Positions 6,842 to 14,988 of a DNA stretch of 34,925 nucleotides are shown one piece after another. Source of the DNA: Solobacterium sp. Lineage in GTDB: Bacteria > Bacillota_I > Bacilli_A > Erysipelotrichales > Erysipelotrichaceae. A model generated the notes under the pieces. It had not been told where the DNA came from and did not search any database. It saw only the letters and a program-made list of their open reading frames with translations. Within the stretch, counting starts at the first letter, position 1. Each line of letters opens with the position of its first letter. The stretch lies in the NCBI GenBank assembly GCA_024698805.1, contig JAILQT010000036.1:1-34925 (forward strand). The letters are read 5' to 3'. The translations under genes and the position numbers were made by a program.

Positions 6842-7570
6842 ATGGGTAATAACAATATTGTCAGGTATCTTGATGAGCAGCGTACATATACAAGGAAGGA
6901 ACTGTATACCGTTTTTCGTGATGCGGCAGAGGGGTATTCGTATAACAGGTTCAGCTGGGATCTCGGACTTCTGCTGTCGGCAGGCAAAATCCACAGGATC
7001 GGCCGGAACGCCTATCGGGCCGGTCCGTCAGCGAAGAAGATATATCAGCCGCGGTATTCGGCGAAACTGATGCAAACAGCTGAATTCATGGAAAGGGAAT
7101 ACGCCGATGCAGAGTATTCATTGTTTGAGACTGTCATGCTGAATGAATTTCTCAATCATCAGATCGCAAACAATACTCTTTATATCAGTGCAGAGAAAGA
7201 CTTCAGTGAGTTTGTTTTCAGGAGTATTCAGGGAAATATCCCGGGTATGGTTCTTTACAGACCGGGGAAGGATGATCTGAGGAAGTACTGGGAGCCGGGC
7301 TGTATCATAATCATTGACCGTATCAGCGAAGCGCCTCAGGGGATCAATCATTATGACACGCCGCTGGAAAAAATGTTTGTGGATATCCTGGCAGATCCTT
7401 CACTGCTGTATATGTACAGTAAAAGCGAGTATGCAGAGATGCTGCGGACTGCAAACGATAAATATCATATCGATTACAGAAAAATGCTCCGATATGCCGG
7501 AAGGCGCGGAAAAAGAACGGAAATAAAGGCGCTGATTGAAGAAAGGGGAATCGGTTCTGATCATACCTGA
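6842..7570 (+). CDS. AbiEi-like winged-helix antitoxin/repressor (DUF6577-like)
   Basis: 242 residues. The N-terminal 65 residues (VRYLDEQRTYTRKELYTVF, WDLGLLLSAGKIHRIGRNAYRAG) look like a winged helix, and the rest (SLFETVMLNEFLNHQIANNTLYISAEKD, TPLEKMFVDILADPSLL) resembles the core of AbiEi-type antitoxins paired with nucleotidyltransferases. By analogy it would neutralise the downstream toxin and repress the operon through the repeats at 6747-6812. The coding region is visibly richer in A+T than its neighbours, which fits horizontal gain. Only a weak ribosome site (TTTGGTGA) precedes the ATG. Family assignment is from memory of AbiE pairs and the partner gene. Confidence 0.7.
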   Translation: MGNNNIVRYLDEQRTYTRKELYTVFRDAAEGYSYNRFSWDLGLLLSAGKIHRIGRNAYRAGPSAKKIYQPRYSAKLMQTAEFMEREYADAEYSLFETVMLNEFLNHQIANNTLYISAEKDFSEFVFRSIQGNIPGMVLYRPGKDDLRKYWEPGCIIIIDRISEAPQGINHYDTPLEKMFVDILADPSLLYMYSKSEYAEMLRTANDKYHIDYRKMLRYAGRRGKRTEIKALIEERGIGSDHT

Positions 7571-8668
7571 GAATTATTCACTTGAACACATCGACTGGAT
7601 CGCCGGTAATTTCAGCAGTGACAGGTTTATCGCGGAAAGGGCGATGTATGCATTTGGACTGCTGGAAGCTGTAAGCAGGACAGGACTGAAGTTTATATTT
7701 AAGGGCGGAAGTTGTCTTATGCTTCTGCTGGACAGACCGAAGCGATTATCCACGGACATTGATATCATTGTTGATCCGGGAACAGATATTGATGCGTATT
7801 TAAAAAGAGCAGCGGGAATGTTTCCTTTCACAGATTATGAAGAAAGCATACGGCCTGTTCACGGGAATATCGTAAAAAGACATTTCCGGTTCTTTTATCA
7901 GTCTCCCGTCATGGATGACAGAATAACGATCCTTTTGGACGTACTGTATGAATATGACGGATATCCTTCCGTAATCGAAAAGCCAATAGAGGGTGATCTG
8001 CTTCTGACTGTAATGAACCGGTCTATGTCAGAATGCCTGATGTCAATTGTATTCTTGGAGATAAGCTCACTGCTTTTTCACCGCATACAACAGGTATACC
8101 GTTACTGGCCGGCAAAGAGATGGAGATTATCAAACAATTCTTTGACTGCTCAGTCTTGTTCCGGGAAATGAATGATTTCAATACTGTTAAGAAAGCGTTC
8201 ATTTCCGCAGTGATTTGCGAAATAGGATACAGAGATCTGAAGATCACACCTCAGGATGTTCTTGAAGATATTATGGAAAGCTGTATATGCATAATCGGCA
8301 ATGGCAGGATCAATACTCCGGAATATGAGTTCTACAGCTCCGGTGCAGACCGGATCCGCGGGCATCTGTTTGAGACTGGCCTCAACAGGAATAAAATTGC
8401 ATACAGTGCCTGTGAATTACTGTATCTTTGTGCATGTATCTGCAGGGACACGGATCATTGCGATAATACTATGAAAGCATCTGGTATAATACCTGCGATC
8501 GGTAATACAAAGGTGTCAAAGGCTGTCAGTTATATCCGAAAGGCAGATAAGACAGCAGGATTGTATCTGAAAGAGGCAGTTTCATTACTGGGGGATGATT
8601 TTGAGCGTCTGCAGAAACATGCACAGGACCGTCCCCTGGAACTGTATTCATTGTCTGATCGGAAATGA
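7536..8668 (+). pseudogene. AbiEii-like nucleotidyltransferase toxin, frameshifted
   Basis: The first part (from TTG 7536, overlapping the antitoxin gene by 35 bases) contains FKGGSCLMLLLDRPKRLSTDIDIIVD, the G-S-x(n)-T-D-x-D motif of AbiEii/MNT nucleotidyltransferases. That frame then runs into unrelated sequence, while another frame continues the family pattern: NEPVYVRMPDVNCILGDKLTAFSPHTTGIP and MEIIKQFFDCSVLF, then a helical C-terminal half to 8668. The switch falls at about 8009-8014 (ACTGTAATGAA); one missing base, such as an A from GTAAAT, explains it. The catalytic half remains. It is either a decayed gene or a sequencing/assembly slip. The start is also unclear: GAAAGGGG at 7542-7548 precedes IIPENY, where relatives often begin with Met, but no ATG is there. 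Confidence 0.75.
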
Positions 8669-8741
8669 TCGACGGCTCATGGGCAATTTGATGTTTTCAA
8701 AACATGCCGGCATAAGTGATGAATATGATCGTCCCGGTACA

Positions 8742-8770
8742 TTCGTAAAACTGCGCGGATGATGTAAAAT
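8742..8770 (+). promoter_or_regulatory. Candidate promoter of the DUF89 gene
   Basis: TTCGTA (8742-8747) and TAAAAT (8765-8770) are 17 bases apart. The leader to the start at 8844 would be about 67 bases. Between the toxin gene and this promoter a small dyad, ATGTTTT-C-AAAACAT (8691-8705), is the only other structure seen. Confidence 0.4.
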
Positions 8771-8843
8771 GGTTGTGCCGGAAAAGAACTGCTGCCGCAG
8801 AAAGACCGGCTTGTCCGGGCTGTCCCGGAGGAATGAGGGAATT

Positions 8844-9689
8844 ATGAGAGTGATCGAAAGCTGTGCGGAATGCCTGTACGGGAAACAGAGGAATATCAGT
8901 GATGATCCGGATTTCCTGAGCGAGATCAAAGAGATCATCGACAGCAGGAAGGAAGGGGATACAGCCCCGTACCTGATCTGGAAGTTCAGTGCTGTCCAGG
9001 AGAAGTATCTCGGCAAAAGACAGCCGTTCCGAGAGATCAAAAAGAGATACAATGACCTCGTTCTCTCCATGGAGGAGGGGATCCGGCAGAAGATCGAAAG
9101 CAGTCCGGACCCGCTCCATACCGCGCTTTTGTATGCCAGGGCCGGCAATTATATCGATTTCGGGGCGATGGATACCGTGGACGAAGAGGAGTTTTTCTCA
9201 CTTCTTGATGAGGCCTCATCCGCTGACAGGGATCAGGAGACATACGGTTCTTTCCTGAAGCAGTGTGAAACGGCGGACCGTTTCCTGCTGATCACGGACA
9301 ACTGCGGCGAGATCGTCCTGGACAGGCTGTTCCTTGAACAGCTGAAAAAGAGATTCCCGGGTATGGAGCTTACCGTGCTCGTGCGCGGAAAAGAAGTGCT
9401 GAATGACGCAACGCGGGAAGATGCAGTTTATACGGGTCTTGAGCAGATCGCAGAGATCATTGACAACGGGGAAGCGATCGCCGGGACGATCTTTGAATAT
9501 CTGCCGGATCATGCGAAGAAAGCCATCGGGGAAGCGGATGTCATCCTCTCCAAGGGACAGGCGAATTACGAATCATTATGCAGGCAGGGATGGCATATCT
9601 TCTATTCCTTCCTGTGTAAATGCGAACTGTTCACAGACCGTTTCAATGTCCCCAGGCTCACCGGCATCTTTATTGAGGAACGGGAATGA
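8844..9689 (+). CDS. DUF89/ARMT1-like damage-control phosphatase, class I
   Basis: 281 residues from ATG 8844, preceded by GAGGGA and GGAGG. It opens with CAECLYGKQ, the CxxC of class I DUF89 proteins (Cys7, Cys10). The family core is clear: ITDNCGEIVLDRLFLEQL, corresponding to the D-N-x-G-E-x-x-x-D metal site, LTVLVRGKEVLNDAT, and ILSKGQANYESL. DUF89 proteins are metal-dependent phosphatases proposed to remove damaged or surplus phosphometabolites; the substrate here is unknown. It converges on birA, with 11 bases between the stop codons. Confidence 0.88.
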   Translation: MRVIESCAECLYGKQRNISDDPDFLSEIKEIIDSRKEGDTAPYLIWKFSAVQEKYLGKRQPFREIKKRYNDLVLSMEEGIRQKIESSPDPLHTALLYARAGNYIDFGAMDTVDEEEFFSLLDEASSADRDQETYGSFLKQCETADRFLLITDNCGEIVLDRLFLEQLKKRFPGMELTVLVRGKEVLNDATREDAVYTGLEQIAEIIDNGEAIAGTIFEYLPDHAKKAIGEADVILSKGQANYESLCRQGWHIFYSFLCKCELFTDRFNVPRLTGIFIEERE

Positions 9690-9711
9690 AAAAAGGAGAC
9701 TCAGATCTCCT
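9688..9711 (-). terminator. Intrinsic terminator of birA
   Basis: Read on the minus strand, AGGAGA and TCTCCT form a stem around TCTGAG, followed by six T (complement of the A run at 9688-9693). The birA stop lies in the loop side. There is no T run in the plus direction. Confidence 0.7.
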
Positions 9712-10669
9712 GAAATCTTACGGATATCTCACCGGACTGCAGCACATCGGCCGTGCCGTCCGGTTTTTCTATGACCAGGTCCCCATGCTCATTGATCGTT
9801 TTTGCAATGCCGGTATAACGGACACCGTTACGGAAATAGAAGATCTCTTTTCCGAGGACCGGGGAGTGTTCCCTGTTCAGTTCCACTACCCACGGCCTGG
9901 TAAGGTCTGCAGTATTCTCCAGCAGTTTTTTCCAGAGCACGCCTGCGAGCGCAGCCCTGCATACGGTGTCGCATGAGAAAGAGCAGGCGATGTTTTTCAG
10001 TTCATCCGGAAACCCCATCGTCCTCCAGTTGATGCCTATGCCCTCTACGACGACGTCGCAATAGCGGTTAAGGCTGACAGTCTCCGAGAGGAAGCCAGCG
10101 CATTTGCGGTCTTTGATATACATGTCGTTCATCCGTTTGAACCTGCAGTGGATGCCGCTGAGCAGGGCGCAGGCTTCATATGCGGCGATCAAAGATGCGG
10201 GCGTGATCCGGAAGAGCTGTGCAGGGGTCACATCGATCGGATTGCCGGCAGGCCGGACGATCATGGAAAGATACAGACCGGTCTTTGCCGGGGAATAGAA
10301 GCTTTTCCCCTTGCGGCCTTTTCCTGCAGTCTGGCTGTCAGCGATGACGATCGTCCCATTCGGGGCGCCCTTGCGCACGAGTTCTTTTGCGTAATCATTT
10401 GTCGAGCCGATCGTTTCAAAGGTATATACAGGCAGACCGGGATCCGGCACAAACAGCCTGATCAGTTCTTCCGATATCCGGTCGTTGGCATCGGTGAAAC
10501 AGTATCCGTCTTTATTCTTCAGGATCTCATATCCTCGTTCACGCAGTTCTTCCATGCAGACGGGGATTCGCTCCCGGTCAATGCCGCATTCATCCGCGAT
10601 CAGGTCTGCAGGGAGGCTCCTGTTCATATTGACTGTGAAATACTTCAGTAATATATCTGTCTGTTTCAT
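9701..10669 (-). CDS. birA: Biotin-[acetyl-CoA-carboxylase] ligase, bifunctional type
   Basis: 322 residues. It makes biotinoyl-AMP and biotinylates carrier proteins such as AccB. Residues 1-60 form a winged helix (ILLKYFTVNMNRSLPADLIADECGI), so it can also act as a repressor. The catalytic domain has FETIGSTNDYAKE, the biotinoyl-AMP loop TAGKGRKGK, and KDRKCAGFLSE with the conserved lysine; a C-terminal SH3-like domain follows. The usual K-W-P-N-D motif reads K-R-M-N-D here, an odd replacement. The start is ATG at 10669; no Shine-Dalgarno site is present and a -10 box lies only nine bases before it, suggesting a leaderless mRNA. Confidence 0.92.
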   Translation of the reverse strand: MKQTDILLKYFTVNMNRSLPADLIADECGIDRERIPVCMEELRERGYEILKNKDGYCFTDANDRISEELIRLFVPDPGLPVYTFETIGSTNDYAKELVRKGAPNGTIVIADSQTAGKGRKGKSFYSPAKTGLYLSMIVRPAGNPIDVTPAQLFRITPASLIAAYEACALLSGIHCRFKRMNDMYIKDRKCAGFLSETVSLNRYCDVVVEGIGINWRTMGFPDELKNIACSFSCDTVCRAALAGVLWKKLLENTADLTRPWVVELNREHSPVLGKEIFYFRNGVRYTGIAKTINEHGDLVIEKPDGTADVLQSGEISVRFQEI

Positions 10670-10678
10670 ACGTGTTCC

Positions 10679-10707
10679 ATGGTAAAGAACAATATGTAAA
10701 AACACAA
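10679..10707 (-). promoter_or_regulatory. Promoter of birA
   Basis: On the minus strand TTGTGT (10707-10702) and TACCAT (10684-10679) are separated by exactly 17 bases. The predicted start is within about three bases of the ATG at 10669. Confidence 0.55.
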
Positions 10708-10710
10708 GTA

Positions 10711-10719
10711 TGGTATGAT
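10711..10719 (+). promoter_or_regulatory. Extended -10 promoter of the 10759 operon
   Basis: TGGTATGAT is an extended -10 element. It lies 39 bases before the start at 10759, which has its own AGGAGG. The region is divergent with birA and the two promoters overlap. Confidence 0.55.
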
Positions 10720-10758
10720 GGGGATGCGGAGTCTTCCCGTTTCTCCAGGAGGTATCCT

Positions 10759-11565
10759 ATGCTCTATAACGCAAAAAACGGTTCTGTTGCGATCGGTGAA
10801 ACAAATATGTATTACGCATCATTCGGGCACGGCGCAAAGTCTTTCGTGCTGCTGCCGGGCCTGTCCGACGGCCTGGCGACGGTAAAAGGGAAAGCGCTCC
10901 TTCTTGCGAAGCCGTATGAGAAGTTCTTTGATGATTTTACTGTTTATATGTTCAGCCGGAAGAACGTGATGCCGAAAGGGTATACGATCGAAGATATGGC
11001 GGACGACCAGGCGGAAGCGATGAAGAAACTGGGCATCGTGCCCGCATCCGTCATGGGTGTCTCGCAGGGCGGGATGATCGCGCAGATGCTTGCGGTGCGC
11101 CATCCGGAATGCTTGGACAGGCTCGTGCTTGCCGTGACTGCGCCGGATGTGAATGATCTGGGCCGTGCCTGCATCGCCAGATGGAAGGAATATGCGGAAG
11201 CGGGCGATCATAAACAGCTGATGATCGATACGGCAGAAAACAGCTACAGTGCTGCGTATCTGAAGATCTACAGGAAGATGTATCCTGTCATCGGCCGCAT
11301 CGGCAGACCGAAGACATATGAAAGATTTGAACGCAATGCGGATGCGATCCTCTCGTTTGACGCGAAGCCATACCTGTCCGGCATCCGCTGCCCGGTCCTG
11401 ATCCTCGGCGGCGAAGAAGACCGGATCGTCGGCGCGGAAGCTTCAAAACAGCTCCATGAAATGATCCCGGGCAGTGAGCTGTATATGTATCCGGGACTCG
11501 GCCACGCCGCATATGAGGAAGCGAAAGACTTCAATGACAGGGTGCTCGCATTCCTGCAGGGGTGA
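10759..11565 (+). CDS. Alpha/beta hydrolase
   Basis: 268 residues from ATG 10759, set by AGGAGG at 10747-10752; the frame is open further upstream across the promoter but that part is not coding. The oxyanion segment is LLPGLSDGL (31-39), the nucleophile elbow is VMGVSQGGM with Ser102, the acid is in ILGGEEDRIVG, and the histidine is in YPGLGHAAYEEA. This is the classical fold seen in haloperoxidase-like and pimeloyl-ester-hydrolase-like proteins. No signal peptide is present. It is the first of seven closely spaced genes to 17971. The divergent neighbour is birA, and a link to biotin synthesis (a BioH-like role) is conceivable but nothing else supports it. Confidence 0.85.
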   Translation: MLYNAKNGSVAIGETNMYYASFGHGAKSFVLLPGLSDGLATVKGKALLLAKPYEKFFDDFTVYMFSRKNVMPKGYTIEDMADDQAEAMKKLGIVPASVMGVSQGGMIAQMLAVRHPECLDRLVLAVTAPDVNDLGRACIARWKEYAEAGDHKQLMIDTAENSYSAAYLKIYRKMYPVIGRIGRPKTYERFERNADAILSFDAKPYLSGIRCPVLILGGEEDRIVGAEASKQLHEMIPGSELYMYPGLGHAAYEEAKDFNDRVLAFLQG

Positions 11566-11567
11566 AT

Positions 11568-12026
11568 ATGATCGTAAAAGCGGAAGACAGGCAGTTTAAG
11601 GCAGATACGGCGCGGCGGATCCTGGAAGATCTGCCGGAATGGTTCGGCATCGAAAGCGCGAGGGAACAGTATATCCGCAATACGGCGGACGAAGTCATGT
11701 TCGTAAGTGATGGCAAAGACGGACCGGAAGGCTTTCTCTGCCTGAAAGAGACAGGCAGGGATACTGCGGAGATCTCCGTCATGGGCGTAAGGAAAGAATG
11801 CCAGGGACAGCGTATCGGGACACAGCTGTTTGAAGCAGCGTACCGTTATGCGAAAGAAACAGGTTATTCGTTCCTGCAGGTCAAGACGGTAAAGAGCGGA
11901 TGCTATCCGGAATATGATCAGACGAACTGTTTCTACAGGAGCCTCGGCTTCAAGGAATTTGAAATCATTGAGACATTGTGGGATGAAGCGAATCCCGCAC
12001 AGATCTATGTCATGCATATCAGCTGA
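11568..12026 (+). CDS. GNAT-family N-acetyltransferase
   Basis: 152 residues; the ATG follows the previous stop by two bases and CAGGGG lies just upstream. A complete single GNAT domain is visible: ISVMGVRKECQGQRIGTQLFEAAYRYAKE holds the acetyl-CoA pyrophosphate loop Q-x-x-x-x-G-x-x, and YDQTNCFYRSLGFKEFEIIETLW is the usual terminal N-x-x-F-Y-x-x-x-G-F segment. The substrate cannot be told from sequence. It is coupled to the hydrolase upstream and the esterase downstream. Confidence 0.88.
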   Translation: MIVKAEDRQFKADTARRILEDLPEWFGIESAREQYIRNTADEVMFVSDGKDGPEGFLCLKETGRDTAEISVMGVRKECQGQRIGTQLFEAAYRYAKETGYSFLQVKTVKSGCYPEYDQTNCFYRSLGFKEFEIIETLWDEANPAQIYVMHIS

Positions 12027-12040
12027 AAGGGAGTGACAGA

Positions 12041-12736
12041 ATGACGCGGAATATTTCCATACTCGGTGATTCCATCAGTACATATGAAGGATACAACCCG
12101 GCCGGTTATGCCGTGTTCTATGACAGCGCATGCGCAGTCAGGAACGGCATGCGTTCCGTTTACGACACATGGTGGGCACAGGTCATCCGTTCAATGGGAG
12201 GGATGCTGTGTTCCAACGGTTCCTATTCCGGTTCCACCGTCTCCGGCTACAGGTTCCCTGCAGGCTGCAGCGAGCAGAGGGTCAATGCACTGCGCGGCAA
12301 GTATGACCCGGATATCATACTGATCTATCTCGGATTCAATGATTTCGGCATGGGACTGCCGCTGCGGCGCCTGTCCGGCTCAAAGAGGGATCCGTATTTC
12401 TTTGAGGATGCGTACGATATCATGCTGGAGCGGATAAGGAAAACATATCCGTCCGCCCTGGTGATCTGCGGCGTGCCGATGCGCACGGTCATCCGTGACA
12501 GCTCGTTCACGTTCCCGGAGTATTTCGCAGGGCTGCCGTTTGAAGATTACCTGAATGTGATCCGCAGGGTATCGTATCAGTACGGCTGTCTTACGGCAGA
12601 CCTGAATACGGCAGCGGATCATTATACAACGCTGGACGGCACGCATCCGGATGTGCTCGGGCATGCGGAGCTTGCGCAGGCGTGGATATCCTGTCTTGGG
12701 AAACTGCGCGTGATACAGGGGGGAAACGGTCAGTGA
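12041..12736 (+). CDS. SGNH/GDSL-type hydrolase
   Basis: 231 residues. Block I is ISILGDSIST with nucleophile Ser11, block II has the glycine in SNGSYSGSTV, block III is IYLGFNDFG with the oxyanion Asn, and block V is DGTHPDVLGH with the catalytic Asp and His. All SGNH residues are present. No signal peptide is visible, so it probably works in the cytosol on an ester or acetylated small molecule or sugar. GGGAG at 12030-12034 sets the start. Its stop overlaps the GTG start of the next gene. Confidence 0.88.
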   Translation: MTRNISILGDSISTYEGYNPAGYAVFYDSACAVRNGMRSVYDTWWAQVIRSMGGMLCSNGSYSGSTVSGYRFPAGCSEQRVNALRGKYDPDIILIYLGFNDFGMGLPLRRLSGSKRDPYFFEDAYDIMLERIRKTYPSALVICGVPMRTVIRDSSFTFPEYFAGLPFEDYLNVIRRVSYQYGCLTADLNTAADHYTTLDGTHPDVLGHAELAQAWISCLGKLRVIQGGNGQ

Positions 12737-13593
12737 AAAGGGAACTTTCATTTATCCAGAAGACGGAACAGTCGCTGCACAAGAAATACAGGAAAGAGAT
12801 CTGGGCCCCGTTCCTGACCGCGGTCAATACCTATAAACTGATCGAAGAAGGCGACAGGATCGCCGTATGCATATCCGGCGGGAAGGATTCCATGTGCCTG
12901 GCAAAGCTGATGCAGATGCTTCAGAGGCAGAGCGATTTCCCGTTTGAGACCGTATTTCTCGTCATGGACCCGGGCTACAACACCGCAAACAGGAAAAAGA
13001 TCGAAGAGAATGCGGAAAAGCTCGGCATACCCGTGCATATTTTTGAAACGAATATCTTCGCTGCCGCGGATTCGGAAGCCAGGTCGCCGTGCTATCTGTG
13101 CGCAAGGATGCGCCGGGGCCATCTGTACAATGAGGCAAAGAAGCTCAATTGCAACAAGATCGCCCTCGGACACCATCTGAATGACGTCATTGAAACAGCC
13201 GTCATGTCCATGTTCTACAGTTCGAAGCTGGAGACGATCATCCCGAAGGCTGCCAGCGAGAATTTCGAAGGCATGGAACTGATCCGCCCCCTGTACCGTG
13301 TCAAAGAAAAAGACATCGAACGCTGGGCGGCATACAACGGTCTGGAATTCATCCGCTGCGCCTGCAGGATGACGGAGATCTCCGATATGGAGAGCAGGTC
13401 CAAGCGGAAGGAAGTCAAGGAACTGATCGCAGAACTGAAGAAAAACAACCCGGATATCGAAGACAATATCTTCCGTGCCATGCATGCGGTATATCTGAAG
13501 ACATTTCCGGGACTTGTCTGTGCCGATGCGAAATACAGCTTCCTGGATTTCTACCCGGAAGGCATCCGGCCCGGGAAAAAGACCGGATCATAG
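12733..13593 (+). CDS. TtcA-like PP-loop ATPase, tRNA thiolation family
   Basis: 286 residues from GTG 12733, which overlaps the preceding stop; a G-rich ribosome site lies at 12718-12723. The PP-loop ISGGKDSM (48-53 core) binds ATP. Cys120 and Cys123 (CYLC) with Cys209/Cys211 (CAC) match the cysteine layout that holds the [4Fe-4S] cluster in TtcA, and ALGHHLNDVIET is the second family motif. TtcA makes 2-thiocytidine at tRNA position 32. Many Firmicutes carry TtcA/TtuA-like paralogues whose target is less certain, so the exact tRNA or other substrate is inference. Confidence 0.85.
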   Translation: MKRELSFIQKTEQSLHKKYRKEIWAPFLTAVNTYKLIEEGDRIAVCISGGKDSMCLAKLMQMLQRQSDFPFETVFLVMDPGYNTANRKKIEENAEKLGIPVHIFETNIFAAADSEARSPCYLCARMRRGHLYNEAKKLNCNKIALGHHLNDVIETAVMSMFYSSKLETIIPKAASENFEGMELIRPLYRVKEKDIERWAAYNGLEFIRCACRMTEISDMESRSKRKEVKELIAELKKNNPDIEDNIFRAMHAVYLKTFPGLVCADAKYSFLDFYPEGIRPGKKTGS

Positions 13594-13608
13594 AGAGGTT
13601 GGGGATTT

Positions 13609-14988
13609 ATGAAATATGACGTAATGATCATCGGTGCAGGTCCAGGCGGGATCTTCTCCGCCTATGAACTGATGAAAAAAGATCCGGATCTGAAGATCTG
13701 CGTATTTGAATCCGGCTCGCCGCTGGAAAAGAGACACTGTCCGATCGACGGGAAAAATGTGAAAAGCTGCGTGCGCTGCAGTACCTGTGCGATCATGAAC
13801 GGCTTCGGCGGCGCGGGTGCTTTCAGCGACGGCAAATACAATATCACGAATGATTTCGGCGGTACGCTGTACAAATATATCGGCAGGGAAAAGGCGATCG
13901 AACTGATGAAATATGTCGACCGGATCAATCTCGACCACGGCGCTGAAGGCACGACGCTCTATTCGACGGCAGGCAGTGAATTCAAGAAGCTGTGCATGCA
14001 GAACAGGCTGACGCTGCTGGAAGCGTCCGTAAGGCATCTGGGTACGGATATCAACTACATCGTCCTGAAGAACCTGTATGAAGAGATGAAGGACAGGGTG
14101 GATTTCTTCTTCTATTCGCCTGTTGAGCATATCGGGATCATTCCCGGCGGCTTCAGGGCCGTGCTGAAGGACAGGACGGAAGATGCGGGAAAATGCATCA
14201 TATCCGCAGGCAGGTCCGGCTCCAAGTGGATGGAGAAGATCTGCAGCGAACTCTGTATCCGTACTTCCAGCAACCGCGTCGATATCGGCGTGCGCGTCGA
14301 GATCCCGGCTGAGATCTTCTCGCATATCACCGACAAGCTGTATGAAAGCAAGATCGTCTACCGGACAAAGAAATTCGAAGACCCGGTGCGTACTTTCTGC
14401 ATGAACCCGTACGGGATCGTCGTCAACGAGAATACGAACGGCATCGTGACGGTGAACGGGCACAGCTATGAGGATCCCGAACGGAAGACAGGCAATACCA
14501 ATTTCGCCCTGCTTGTAAACAAGCGGTTCTCCGAGCCGTTCCGCGACAGCAACGGCTACGGCGAGAGCATCGCAAGGCTTTCCAACATGCTCGGCGGCGG
14601 CGTGATCGTACAGCGTTTCGGCGACCTGGAACGGGGCAGGAGGTCCACGGAGAAACGGATCGCGGAGTCTACGGTACGGCCGACGCTGAACGCGACGCCG
14701 GGAGACCTTTCGCTCGTGCTGCCGAAGCGTATACTTGACGGCATCATCGAAATGATCTGGGCGCTTGACAGGATCGCGCCGGGCACGGCGAACGACGATA
14801 CGCTGCTGTACGGTGTCGAGGTCAAGTTCTACAACATGGAGGTGGACCTCGATGAGCACCTGCAGACCTGCTATGAAGGCCTGTACGTGATCGGCGACGG
14901 CAGCGGCGTCACGCATTCCCTCTCCCATGCCAGTGCCAGCGGCATCTATGTTGCGGATGAGATCCTGAAGCAGAGGGGGAAACTGTGA
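13609..14988 (+). CDS. FAD-dependent dehydrogenase, COG2509 family
   Basis: 459 residues. The N-terminal YDVMIIGAGPGGIFSAYEL is a dinucleotide-binding Rossmann motif (GxGxxG at 9-14), and GLYVIGDGSGVTHSLSHASASGIYVADEI at the C-terminus is the second FAD contact. A cysteine cluster at 44, 54, 57 and 60 precedes the family segment GFGGAGAFSDGK; the set may hold a metal or Fe-S cluster, though I know no proof. COG2509 proteins are common in anaerobes and uncharacterised. It is followed by the alcohol dehydrogenase with a GTGA overlap, so both redox enzymes are made together. Confidence 0.88.
   Translation: MKYDVMIIGAGPGGIFSAYELMKKDPDLKICVFESGSPLEKRHCPIDGKNVKSCVRCSTCAIMNGFGGAGAFSDGKYNITNDFGGTLYKYIGREKAIELMKYVDRINLDHGAEGTTLYSTAGSEFKKLCMQNRLTLLEASVRHLGTDINYIVLKNLYEEMKDRVDFFFYSPVEHIGIIPGGFRAVLKDRTEDAGKCIISAGRSGSKWMEKICSELCIRTSSNRVDIGVRVEIPAEIFSHITDKLYESKIVYRTKKFEDPVRTFCMNPYGIVVNENTNGIVTVNGHSYEDPERKTGNTNFALLVNKRFSEPFRDSNGYGESIARLSNMLGGGVIVQRFGDLERGRRSTEKRIAESTVRPTLNATPGDLSLVLPKRILDGIIEMIWALDRIAPGTANDDTLLYGVEVKFYNMEVDLDEHLQTCYEGLYVIGDGSGVTHSLSHASASGIYVADEILKQRGKL

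Noticed and set aside
8669-8843. Search for an RNA gene or attachment site between the toxin and DUF89 genes
   Set aside because: Only a short ATGTTTT-C-AAAACAT dyad and a candidate promoter were found; no tRNA fold or repeat flanking the island.
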